DNA from: Dendrocalamus latiflorus
Lineage: Eukaryota; Streptophyta; Magnoliopsida; Poales; Poaceae
DNA: 64,000 nucleotides
Assembly: GCA_017311315.1 (NCBI GenBank)
Contig: CM029645.1
Coordinates: 26,809,627-26,873,626 of the forward strand
Direction: 5' to 3'
Shown here: piece by piece, positions 1 to 10,949 of the stretch
How the letters are laid out: every line of letters begins with the position of its first letter
Numbering within the stretch: the stretch's first letter is position 1
Position numbers and translations under genes: made by a program
Notes under the pieces: generated by a model
Told to the model about the DNA's origin: nothing
Databases searched by the model: none
The model's input: only the letters and a program-made list of their open reading frames with translations

Positions 1-311
1 TAGCAATGTCAGCACTGCTTTCCTTTTGGTGAAACGATGTATTAAATATGTGCTGACCCTATTTAAATCAGGTTCAGTACCCACTACCCAGTAATACTAC
101 TACTCGTAGAACAGATTATAGAATGAGAGATAGTGTTGCCATGTCTTTGTTTCTTGCACTAATTCAAAATTTCCTTGTTTCATGCAAATATAACATACAA
201 AATGATGGTGCATTTGACTTACTTTTATAAAATATTGCATTGCTATTTTTTTTCTCTCTCTTTTTTGTCCTTTGATTATTTATGAAGGTAATGGCTGCTT
301 ACTCTTTTCAG

Positions 312-2339
312 TTTTGCTAAGAAGCTAGAGAAAATGGAGCACACAATTGAAAGAGCCAAGTCTTGTGAAGTAGATTGCTCAAATGTTGAACGGAAACTTA
401 GGCAGCTACTTGATCTAACTGAAGATGAAAGTTATTTTCATACAAGGCAGGGTGCATTTCTATATCATCTCGGGGTCCAGACTATGCCAAAAACTCATCA
501 TTGCCTGAGCATGAGATTGACAGTAGAATATTTCAAATCCACATCTATTCACATGGACCAGTTAAATAAGCAGAAACTTGAAAGCCCTACCTTCCATCAC
601 TATGTAATATTTTCCAGGAATGTACTTGCAGCTTCAACTACTATTAATTCAACAGTTATGAACTCCAAGGTATATTGTTCTTTCCAATAATTGAAAACCT
701 TATTACTTATAATATTCCTCAGTGCTAATTTATGTCCTATGGCACATTTCAGGATTCTGGTAGCATTGTTTTCCATTTGTTCACTGATGCGCAGAATTTT
801 TATGCGATGAAGCATTGGTTTGACAGATATTCATATTTGGAAGCTATTGTTCATGTAACTAACATTGAGCACCACCAGAAGCTAGCTAAGGATGTTGATT
901 CTCTTGAGATGCAAGAGTTATGGCCTGCTGAGGAATTTCGTGTCACATTTCGTAACCATTCTCATCCTTTTTGGAGGCAGATGACAACTGAGTATGTATC
1001 TGTGTTTGGGCATTCACATTTCCTTCTGCCGGATCTTCTTCCTAGATTGAATAGAGTAGTTGTTCTGGATGATGATTTGATTGTCCAGAAAGACTTATCA
1101 TCTCTGTGGAACCTCAATCTTGGAGATAAAGTGATTGGTGCTATTCAGTTCTGTGGAGTTAGATTAGGTCAGTTGAAAGCTTATATAGATGAACATAATT
1201 TCAACTCCAATTCATGTGTGTGGTTGTCTGGTCTGAATGTCATTGAATTGGAAAAATGGAGGGACCTCCGCATTACCAGTTTTTATGATCAATTGCTTCA
1301 AAAGGTCAGTAGAAATCACCATTCCTTTTACAGTCCTATCCAAAAGAACTTGTATTTTATTACCAATTTTTGCCATAGTGATATCCGTAGTTTCCTCTAG
1401 TAGTCCTAGGTAAGGCTGTAAAAAAAGCTCGAGGCTTACGAGCTACTCGAGCTCGGCTCCTTCTAGGCTCGATTCGAGCTCGGCTCGAACTTTAAATGAG
1501 CCGAACTCGAGCTTGATCTCGAGCTCACGAGTTTCACCGAGCCGAGCTCGAATAGTTCGCGAGCCTCGATTCGAGCTTAAATACTGATATATATTAACTC
1601 TTACCAAGTTTATTCGAGCCGAACTCGAACTCGAACTTTTTTATTGTTGAAAATTAGTATATGTTTGAATTATTTTGACTGTTATCAAGCTTACTTGAGC
1701 CGAGTTTGAACTCGAACATTTCTTATTGTTGAAAATTAGTATATAATAAATTATTTTAATTATTATTGAGCTTCAACGAGCCGAGCTCGAGCCCACTTGA
1801 GTTTAGACCGAGCCGAGCTCGAGCCCAGGTCCAGGCTCGAACCTCAACTCGAGCTTCTATCTAGCTCGAGCTCAAGTCCAAGCTCGAACCTCAACTCGAG
1901 CTCAGCTCAAGTTTCTATCGAGTTCAAGCCTGGAAGGGCAGGCTTGCTTGAGCTCGGCTCGTTTACTACCTTAGCCCTAGCATTATCCTCTCTGCATAAT
2001 CTCCTTATGTGAATTATGCCTGAAAAACAGTGTTCTGATGCATTGCCTTTGCCTTTGTAGTTGCAAAAGGACAGTATGGCACCACTGCAACTCAAAGTAC
2101 TCCCTACAAGTTTACTTGTCTTTCAAGATCTGATATATCCTTTGAAACATTCATGGGTTCAATCAGGTCTTGGGCATGATTACGGAATTAGTCGTACTGA
2201 TATAGAAAAGGCTGCTACTCTGCACTACAATGGTGTCATGAAACCTTGGCTTGATTTGGGGATACATGATTATAAGAGGTACTGGAGGAAGTACATGAAC
2301 AGTGGGGAGAGATTCATGACAGAATGCAATATACATTAA
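312..2339 (+). CDS. GAUT7: Galacturonosyltransferase 7-like (GT8 family), 3' part
   Basis: Three exons are readable: 312-669, 753-1304 and 2061-2339 (TAA stop). Each is bounded by AG and GT, and phases are consistent; earlier exons lie before the window. GAUT7 is a Golgi GT8 protein that anchors GAUT1 in the homogalacturonan (pectin) synthase complex; that role is family knowledge. Visible here are the GAUT N-terminal motif TRQGAFLYHLGVQTMPKTHH, the block VFHLFTDAQNFYAMKHWF, the GT8 metal-binding segment VVVLDDDLIVQKDLSSLW, and the C-terminal LHYNGVMKPWLDLGI with the HxxGxxKPW signature. The ATG at 334 is internal, because the frame is open upstream to the splice acceptor at 310-311. Intron 1305-2060 carries a repeat insertion. 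The last exon ends soon after the KPW motif, as in the family, so the 3' end looks intact. Assignment to GAUT7 rather than another GAUT rests on overall recognition. Confidence 0.9.
1409..1975. repeat. GAGCTCG-rich repeat insertion in the GAUT7-like intron
   Basis: The segment is built from dozens of variants of GAGCTCGAGC/GAGCCGAGCTCG on both strands, with two copies of a TTATTGTTGAAAATTAGTAT block (about 1642-1662 and 1725-1745). Its ends look like imperfect inverted repeats (TAAGGCTGTAAA near 1410; CTACCTTAG near 1967, which reverses to CTAAGGTAG), and CCTAG occurs just outside both. This suggests a small DNA transposon with subterminal repeats. The superfamily cannot be assigned. Confidence 0.5.
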
Positions 2340-3747
2340 TAGCAGTGACATCACTGACATAAGATTCACCACACACCGCATTTGTGGGAATTTGGAGCAA
2401 CAAACCTCATGAACTTGCTTGAACACAGGGATTATAACGAGGAGAAATTGGCTGCAGTATTTATGATGAATCAAGTATCCTCCGGGGTGGTACCCCATCA
2501 ATTCCAAAAAGGAACTAAGATAAAATGTTTCCTGCAAAAATTTACTAATTTTACATCTTAGAAATCAGCAGGGCACCAGTACGAAACGTTTGTAGACATT
2601 GCAGGTTTACTGAGATATATCTTGATTTGTCACCAGTTTGTTATACAGTCACATGAGTTTTCATCTGCGGCTTGGAATTGCAAAAATGCAGTTCCCTGCT
2701 GGTCATTTTTTTTGTATACATTCTTTCATGCTATTATTTGCTTATTGTATAAGAGCTACACTGAGGGACTTCAGTGTTGACTGCGGCACAGCATGTATAG
2801 AGAACAAATGTCTCAACCAGCAAGTATTATCTTGTAATTCTTTGCCGCAAGGCTGACTGCTGTTATTGTGGGACGATCTTCATTGATGGCATGTTAAATG
2901 GATGTTTGTTTGCTCTATCGCGTTAACATGATGTCTCAATATTTGAGATCTTTATGTTGTGCAAATTTCAATCTGTTTCTGTAAAAGGAATTTAAGAACT
3001 CGGATGGTTGTACCTTAGAGGGCTTGTATTATTGTGGTTGAAATCACAGCCGTACATCATAAATTTGATGCAGATAAGAACAACACATACAGCTAAATCA
3101 GCTTCAGCGTCCAAAGGTAGCAAAACATAATGACATAACAACAGTGGCATAAGTGCAACGTCTGCACACTCATTTACATTTATCTTCAGTAAGGTTCAGA
3201 GCTTAATCTGTTAGGTGATTGTTGATATCCGTAAAAGATCACTTTCGGTAGCTGGTAAAAGTAATTTTTCTGTAAAAGAAAGGTAAAGGGTAGACATTGT
3301 ACAGGCTAGAGAGGACACTGTCAGCATAAGTAACAACTGAGAATTTTTCAGTTCTAGTGTTACAAAGCATGAAGTTTAGGACCATGAAAATAAGAGAAAT
3401 GTGATGATTTAACCTACCTTTATTTACAAACATCTTATTTGTCCCATAGTTCATATCAATTGATTATTTGTCTCATCTTTCAATTTACAGTTGATCATTT
3501 GCCCTCTTTGCATTTTCAAGTCATTTTCTATTTTGACAAAGGTAAATTACAACAGGAAATGACCAAACTGCCCACCCTTTGAAATTGAAAGGAAGAGTAG
3601 CAGATGTCTGAGTGCGTCTCTCTCGTGTGTAAGACTAGCAGCGTTAAGACAGAACGCACTTAATAAAAATGTATTCCTCAGTTCTAACAGTACGCGAGAC
3701 AGTGGTTTTTCACTATGCAAGTTTAAGTGTAGATATTTGTTGTCCAA
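2340..3747. other. 3' flank of the GAUT7-like gene, no further gene seen
   Basis: This is AT-rich sequence, probably the 3' UTR to about 3050 followed by intergenic DNA. Short open frames on either strand are under 125 codons and show no family resemblance or codon bias. I see no RNA gene here. Confidence 0.5.
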
Positions 3748-3863
3748 TGTACAGAAAGCATCACCATTGGCTTGTGATGATGAAAATTGAAATCAGAAAT
3801 GTCCATGTACAGAAAGCATCAGCATTGGCTTGTGATGATGAAAATTGAAATCAGAAATGTGAA
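3748..3863. repeat. 58-bp direct tandem duplication
   Basis: The sequence starting TGTACAGAAAGCATC at 3748 recurs at 3806 (offset 58 bp), continuing through GCATTGGCTTGTGATGATG and AATTGAAATCAGAAATG with one obvious mismatch. It is a recent local duplication in non-coding DNA. Confidence 0.85.
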
Positions 3864-4469
3864 CTTTGTTGTCTGCTAAGAAAGTTATGCTATGCAAATG
3901 TGAACTAAGGATTGTGATGATAATAATTCAAATCAGAAGAAAGATGCTATGCAAATGTGTGCAGAAAATCAGTTGCCGTAGTGTGGCAGCACCACATCAT
4001 TACAATTCTCCAAACAATTCCACCTCATAACATTGCACTTTACAGATCAACACAAAAGCAGTCCAACACCATCTTAGTACTCAGCTTAGTACATACCAGT
4101 TAAGTTCAAACTACAAAATAATCTCACAAAATAAGCAGTGTTCGATAGAGGCTTTGCACTAGCCTAGCAGAATTTGCAACACCATGTTTGCCGACACTAG
4201 GAGCACCACACAGAGAAGGCCCCCAAAAGCACGCCTATTAGTACCTGCAGATACAAGTAGATAAACTATAGGAAAGTGTAGTGATTGACAAAAACATCTC
4301 GAATCACCAAACCAGAATTACCATGCATGCATTATACGAGAGCATATGCACTTTTGCCTAAAAATGGGTATAGCAGGAGTACATGTTCTGTCATGTGCAT
4401 TATATATCCCATTTCCCATTTCAGATACATCAAAACCAACGGATAAAAAAAGCCTCGTGATCATAGACA
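3864..4469. other. Intergenic sequence without a recognised feature
   Basis: Low-GC non-coding sequence lies between the tandem duplication and the 30-bp repeat block. It has no convincing open frame and no terminal repeats that I could match. Confidence 0.4.
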
Positions 4470-7400
4470 CTTCTCACATGCGCAAGGCTTCGACCTTCTG
4501 TTGACTCCGTCGATGCCAAATCTGAAGGGTGGGGGACAGGCCGCATGTGCAAGGATTCGTCTCGTCACCACCTTCGTCGACCTTAAGTCCGAATGGTGGG
4601 GACGAATCATGCACGTCAAACAATTGTCCCGCCACCGACTTCATCAACGACAAGTCTGAAAGGTGCGGGACGGACTACGTGCGTCGCGGCTTTGATCCTC
4701 CACCGCCTTGGTTGACCCCAGGTCCGAAGGGTGGGCGTCGGGTCGAGCGCGCAAGTATTCGTCTCGAAGGGTGCAGAATGGAGCGTGTGCGCGCAAGTCT
4801 TCGCCACCAACTTCAAGACTTCGTCCGACCACCTTGTGGGGGTAGACGCTTCGTCCAACTGCCTCATGGTCGAGACCTCGTCTGACCGCCTCGCAGTCGA
4901 GACTTTATCGGACCACCTTGTGGTCATAGACGTTTCTCGTGCGCGCAGGGCTTCGACCCACCACCGACTTCATTGACGCCAAGTCCAAAGGGTGGGGGAC
5001 GAGCCATGCGCTCAAGGATTCATCTCAAAGGGTGGGGGAATTAGAGCGTGCACGCAAGTCTTTGCTACCAACTTTGAGACTTCGTCCGACCACCTTGTGG
5101 TGTAGACGCTTCGTCCAACCACCTCACGGTCAAGACCTCGTCTGACCGCCTCACGATCGAGACTTCATCCAACCACCTCATGGTCCTAGACATTTCTCGT
5201 GCGTGCAAGGCTTCGACCGGCTGTCGACTTCGTCGATGCCAAGTTCAAAGGGTGAGGGACGGGCCACGCGTGCAAGGATTCATCTTAAAGGGTGGGGGAA
5301 CGAGCACACGCATGCACAAGTCTTTGTCGCAAACTTCGAGACTTCGTCCGACCACCTTGTGGTTGTAGGTGCTTCATCCGACCACCTCACAGTCTAGACC
5401 TCGTTCGACCTCGTCGTGGTCATAGACGCTTCGTTTGATCACCTTGTGGTCATAGACGCTTTGTTCGATCACCTCGCGGTCGAGACTTCGTATGACTACC
5501 TCGTGATCGTAGACACTTCATCAGAGCGCCTCATGGTAGAGAGTTCATCCGACCACGTTATGGTCATAGACGCTTCGTCTGACCGCCTCATGGTCGAGAC
5601 TTTGTCTAACCACGTCGTGATCGTAGACGCTTCGTCCGACCGTCTCGTGGTCATAGAAGCTTTGTCTGACCGCCTCGTGGTCGAGACTTCATCCCACTAC
5701 CTCGTGATCAAGACCTCGTCCAACCACGTCATGGTTGTAGAGACCTCGTTCGACCACCTCGTGGCCGTAGACGCTTCGTTCAACTGCCTCACGGTCGAGA
5801 CTTCATCCGACCACCTCATGGTCGTAGACGCTTCGTCTAACTACCTCGTGGTCAAGACATCATCCAACCACCTCGTGGTCGTAGGCATTTCGTCTGACTG
5901 CCTCGTGGTCGTAGGCACTTCGTCCGACCACATTGTGGTCGTAGACGTGTCATTTGACTACCTCGTGGTCGTAGATACTTCATCCAACCACCTTGTGGTC
6001 GAGACTTAGTCTGACCACCTCGTGGTCATAGATGCTTCGTCCGACTGCATCATGGTCGAGATCTCGTCTGACCACATCGTGGTCGTAGATGCTTCATTAG
6101 ACCACCTCGTGGTCGTAGACACCTCGTCTAACTACCTCACGATTGAGACTTCGTCCCATTACCTCGTGGTTGTAGATGCTTCGTCCGACCACCTTGTGAT
6201 CATAGACACTTCTCATGTACGCAAGGCGTCGACCCGCCACCGACTCCATCGATGCCAAGTTTGAAGTATGGTGGACAAGCCAGGCGTGTAAGGATTCGTC
6301 TCGCTGTGGCCTTCGTCGACGCCAAGTCCAAATGGTGGGGACGAACCGCGCGCATCAGACATTCATCTCGCCACCGACTTCATTGATGACAAGTTCGAAG
6401 GTTGGGGACGGACAACGCGTGCTGGAGATTCATTTGACCACCGACTTCGTCGACGCCAAGTCCGAAGGGTGCAGGATGGACCACGCGCACCGCAGCTTTG
6501 TCTCACCACCACGTTCGTCAACCCGGAGTCTTAAGGGTTGGGGACAGACCACACACATTAGGTCTTTGTCGCGCCGCTGACTTCGTCGATGCCAAGTCCG
6601 AACGGTGGGGGGGGGCGGACCACATGTGTTAGAGATTCATCCCATCGCCTACTTTGTCAATGACAAGTTTGAAGGATGGAGGACGGTCCACGCGTGCAAG
6701 TCTTCGGCCCGCTGCCGACCTTATCGACGCTAAGTCCGAAGGGTTGGGGATAGGTCGTGCGCGTCACGAGTCTCATCTCGCCACTGCTGTGGGTGAAACA
6801 CGAGCCTCAGAGCTTTCTCTCACCACCACCTTCGTCGATCGCAAGTATGAAGGGTGGGGGACAGGCCGCATGTATCACGAGCTCCGTCCCCCATGCCGCC
6901 AACTTTGTCGATGCCCATGACCACGTCTTCATCGATTTCATCATCAGGCAATCATCCGACAGCTTCGGGGTCAAGACTTCATCAACATCTCATGGTCGCA
7001 GACATTTCTCGTGCATGCAAGGCTTCGACCTGGTGTTGACGAAAGAAGGGTGAGGGACGGTCTACGTGTGCAAGGATTCATCTTAAAGGGTGTGGGACTG
7101 AGCATGCATGCAAATCTTCACTACCAACTTCGAGACTTCGTCTAACCACCTTGTGGTTGTAGACACTTCGTCCTACCACCTCACAGTCAAGACCTCATCC
7201 AACCATGTCGTGGTATAGACACTTCGTTTGACCACCTTGTGGTCGTAGTCACTTCGTTCATCCACCTCACGGTTGAGACTTCGTCTAACCACCCCATGGT
7301 TATAGATGTTTTTCACACGTGCAAGGCTTCGACCCACTACTGATTTCATCGACGCCAAGTCCGAAGGGTGGGGGATGGGCCACATGTGCTAGGATTCATC

Positions 7401-7995
7401 TCGAAGGATGCGGCATGGAGTGCGTGCACACAAGTCTTCGCTGTCAACTTCGAGACTTTATCCGACCACCTTGTGGTTGTAGATGATTCGTCTGACCGCC
7501 TCGCGGTTTGAAAGGTGGGGGATGGGTCACACGCGCAAGGCTTCACCTCACTGTCAACTACATCGATGGAGCACACGCGTAGGTCTTCGGCCCATGTGGG
7601 ATAGAACACATGCATTAGGGCTTAGTCCCGCCATTGACTTCGTCCACTTTCGTCTGACTACCTCATGGTCGTGGACGCATTGTCCGACTGCCTCGTGGTC
7701 ATAACTTTGTCCGATGCCTCGCGGTCGTGGCTTTATCTGACTATCTTACGGTCCAGACTTTGTTCGACTGCATCGTGGTCGAGACTTCTTCCGATCATCT
7801 CGTGGTCGTACACACTTCGTCCAGCCGCCTTGTAGTCGGGACTTCATCTGACCACCTCATGGTCGTAGATGCTTCGTCCGTTCGCCTCATGGTCGGGACT
7901 GTCCGACCACCTCATGGTCGACACCTCGTTCAGCCACCTCATGATCGCACGAATTTTGTCCGACCAACTCGTGGTCGAGACTCGCCACCCTCGTA
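4470..7995. repeat. Hierarchical 30-bp minisatellite block
   Basis: The core is a degenerate 30-bp unit, roughly GACGCTTCGTCCGACCACCT followed by CGTGGTCGTA, best ordered at 5400-6200 and 7640-7980. A second, longer motif (TGCAAGGCTTCGACC, then GCCAAGTCCGAAGGGTGGGG, then CAAGGATTCATCT) recurs near 4480, 4950, 5195, 6215, 7005 and 7320, so the array has a higher-order organisation of a few hundred bp. Because 30 is a multiple of three, long frames stay open; the frame at 5416-6009 spells a 10-residue repeat like VVDASSDHLV. I regard that as a by-product, not a gene. The GC-rich composition contrasts with both flanks. It may be the internal part of a non-autonomous LTR or other large element, but no matching ends were found. 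Confidence 0.85.
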
Positions 7996-8760
7996 GGCAT
8001 CGCCTCAAAGAGATGCCCCCCACAACTATGCCTCAAAAAATCGGCCTCGATGGACCACCCTTGGCTGCATCATAGGACTTCGCCACCCTCCTCGTAAGCA
8101 TCGCCTCGGAGGGGCGGCCTCACCGATAGCTCTACCTCAAAAGCACAACCTCAAGGGGGCGTCTTCGGATGCGTCACGGGACTTCGCAATCATCATAGGC
8201 ATCGTCTCGGAAGACTGACCCGACCTACGATTCTGCCCCTCTTGTGTCACCCATGCTGGGAATACGACCCCGGCAGCACAGTCGTAGCCTCGGTGTCATA
8301 CTTCCTCGCACGCACCTATGCGGTACCCAAGACTGGGGCACGTGAAAGAACCCTATGCCGAGATATTTACAACATCCACACCCTTGGGGGCTGGAGGTAC
8401 CAATTGGATCAGCTCGCCCATCGGAACCTTCGTGCTTGTTGGCGGGGAATGGGATAGTTGGTTACGCCAATTCTCCCATCGGGACCTTCACGCTTGTTGT
8501 CGAGAAAGTACTGTTGTAGGGGTGACCCAACCCTCTGTGACTGGGCCTTGCAACTAGCTTTTGTAGGGCCAATAATATAGAGGAATGTACCAATGTACCC
8601 TCAGCTTTTATAATTATCAAAGGGGTAGGATGAGAATTTTTCATCCTACCCCATTCATGTATATAAACCCCCAAGAGGGGTATGAGAAGGTGGATCTATT
8701 CATTTTACATAAGAGATCTCTCTCATGTCTTTAGCTAGTCCCCTCACATGTTGTTTGGTC
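7996..8760 (+). repeat. LTR-like sequence downstream of the minisatellite
   Basis: GC-rich repeat-like sequence (CATCGCCTCGGAGG motifs) leads to a promoter-like stretch. A 12-bp perfect hairpin (8622-8652) is followed by TATATAAACCCCCAAGAGGG at about 8660-8679 and then CT-rich sequence. That order resembles the U3/R part of an LTR. No partner LTR was found, so this is inference. Confidence 0.35.
8622..8652. repeat. Perfect 12-bp hairpin, 7-nt loop
   Basis: GGGGTAGGATGA at 8622-8633 is followed by GAATTTT and then TCATCCTACCCC at 8641-8652. It lies just upstream of a TATA-like box. Confidence 0.8.
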
Positions 8761-8971
8761 ATTAGCCACAACACACATCAAGAAGCTAAAATGTTTCAAA
8801 CAGCATTTGGCTTTTTAAGACAAAAGCTTTTTGGAACGGGCCCAAGGATAGTTAAAGGTAGTGCTCATTTGGGTTTAAAAGCCTTATCTTATGACTTATT
8901 TTACACTATACTTGCTAACAATGCACTGTAGCTGCTAGTAGCTTTTTCAGTGTAATTAAATTTAAAAAAAT

Positions 8972-9200
8972 TATGGTTGCGTTTGGTTAGACTTATGGCT
9001 TATGCTAAAGTAATAAACTTTCAAATGGTGCGCTTTTTTAAGGCAGTGTCAATATGAAGATTATAGTTAAAAAGTATACGAAGATTAGTTGTACCAGTCA
9101 AAATCGCATTCGACTATTTTTCTCTGTATACTGCCTATCTTGAATAGACAGAATTCAAAAATTTAAACTATAAGTCGTAAGCCATAGTCCAAAAAAAACT
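8972..9200. mobile_element. MITE-like element, short imperfect TIRs
   Basis: The left end reads GTTTGGTTAGACTTATGGCTTA. The right end reads TAAGTCGTAAGCCATAGTCC, whose reverse complement starts GGACTATGGCTTACG. The interior is AT-rich and non-coding. The same architecture recurs at 23465-23695, 36430-36660, 53130-53345 and 53815-54045. No clean target duplication was fixed. Confidence 0.5.
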
Positions 9201-10121
9201 CCATCCATATATATCATCATGGACAATGAAAAGGAATAAAGGTAAAAAAAAACCCAAACAAAGTTATGCCATCAGAAAAAGACGAAAGTAAGAAGCTAAA
9301 AGTCAGAAATCAGAAACAGAAACTTTAATGATCAGGCCCAAAAGATAGGCTCCGTTTTTTAACCTTATAATTTATAGGTTATAACTTCTCTTATATAAAT
9401 AAATAAAATTGTTTTTATTACTATTTTAAAATATTTTATTAGTATAAATTGTAAGCTTTAGCTAAAAAGAATAACAGGATAGCTTGATGAATGTTTCTTT
9501 ACCATCCTCAAGACAGCTAAAAGCATCGAGGACCAGCAGAGGAAGCAACCATCTCATCACATCGAACAAATGAGAACCACTGCCAGCCTTTCCTGCAATG
9601 CAATAGATTTATCACGTCCAACAACCACACCCGACTATCATCATCATTCCCAAACTTTTGTACTACCGTTTCTCCAAACCCTAGAAGAGGGCAAGAACGA
9701 CAATTGGCTAAAGCGATCAGTGTCTTTCCAAGCTGACCTCCTGCCAGTAGTACTCCCACAAGATAACAAGACAATAGGGTACGGCTTCTGTTGTGAGAAA
9801 AGGACTACTCATTAGGGTAATATTGGGTCCGGGGCACAAGAAGAGAGAGAGAGAGAATAACTTGGAGAGAAGTGAAGTCTTAAAAAAAAAGGAGAGAGAG
9901 AAGAGACCCATCACACATCATGGCAGAAAAAAGGCAGACGGCAAAGGACGTGTTATTTTGGATTTATGTTTTTTTAATAAATAACTTTTAAAAAGTTGTT
10001 TTTAACATAAGATATATAAATTAATTATATTAGATATTATTTCGACTTCAATTATATCAGCTAAAATTACATACGAATATCTCTCACCATACTCACTCAC
10101 AGACAACCAGAATTCAAAATT
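9201..10121. other. Intergenic sequence, remnants only
   Basis: AT-rich DNA with possible MITE debris near 9345-9460 (GTTATAACTTCTCTTAT) and a purine-rich GAGAGA tract near 9842-9905. No gene was recognised. Confidence 0.35.
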
Positions 10122-10124
10122 TTA

Positions 10125-10232
10125 GGCCCTGTTTGGAATGCGGGAATTTTTCCCGATTCCTGCGGGAATTGAACTGTTTCCTGCAAAATTCCTGCAAAAT
10201 TCCTGTGAAATTCCTCTGTTCCAAACAGGCCC
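10125..10232. mobile_element. Tourist-like MITE (108 bp)
   Basis: The element is bounded by GGCCCTGTTTGG and CCAAACAGGCCC and flanked on both sides by the trinucleotide TTA (10122-10124 and 10233-10235), the target duplication expected for PIF/Harbinger. The interior holds CGGGAATTTTTCCCG and CCTGCAAAATT motifs. An inverted relative lies at 35803-35899. Confidence 0.85.
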
Positions 10233-10489
10233 TTAACCCAAAACACAGTTAAAAAACCCACCCAAATTCATAGCTAACCCGTCTCTCTAGTCTATCCCCC
10301 TCCAACCTCTCTCACATCCACTCCATAAAGAGTAACAAGCATTTTATGACGAGGTGGGTAAGGCTTCAACCTTGGTGCATCTGCAAAGCTAGAAATGACT
10401 CGAGATTTAATAGGAAGGATAGAAGCATTAACAGCATAATCTGTGAGATTTAATAGAAAGGATAGAAGCATTAGCAGCATAGGTCTTGA

Positions 10490-10775
10490 TCAACCCGGCT
10501 TCGGCTTCTGGCTTCTAGCTTATTTTTACTATTCATAAGATTCGTCTTTTTCTGAACTTTTGGCTTTTTATTGAGCTTTTTTACCGGTTCTTTTTTCCCG
10601 TATTTGTTTGTATTATACGTAATGGGCTAATATATTTTTTAAATTTTTAAATTTTTTTAAATTTAATTATGCTAAATAAGCCTCTGTCAGCTACAGTGCT
10701 TTTTTCAGCCAGCTACAATGTTTTCAACCATAAGCCATGAGCTTTTCAGCCGAACCGATCACCACCATAATCTGT
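10490..10775. repeat. Dispersed repeat, copy A (MITE-like)
   Basis: It is nearly collinear with 24368-24655: both run from CGGCTTCGGCTTCTGGCTTCT through TTCGTCTTTTTCTGAACTTT and AAGCCTCTGTCAGCTACAGT to CAGCCGAACC and ATCACCACCATAAT. The ends carry a short inverted GGCTTCGG/CCGAACC-type match. It is non-coding and probably a MITE. Confidence 0.75.
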
Positions 10776-10949
10776 GATGCAAAAGCTTCTCATTGCTCCA
10801 TCACTCGTTTCAATAATATGGATAGCAATTACGATATTAAAAATCAATGCAATCAGATCTCCACATCTGTGAATCGTTTTATTCAGAATTTCAATTACAA
10901 TAGCAATCCTGCAGACTCCTTTTACACTGATGCCTTTGGCATTGGTATC

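Noticed and set aside
4470..7995. 30-bp repeats considered as a CRISPR array or as a repeat-protein gene
   Set aside because: There are no unique spacers, the units are degenerate and contiguous, and the genome is a plant. The decapeptide frame lacks a convincing start and is broken by stops outside 5416-6009.
9517..9984. Overlapping small frames on both strands
   Set aside because: No similarity to a known family, no codon bias and no conserved signals visible.
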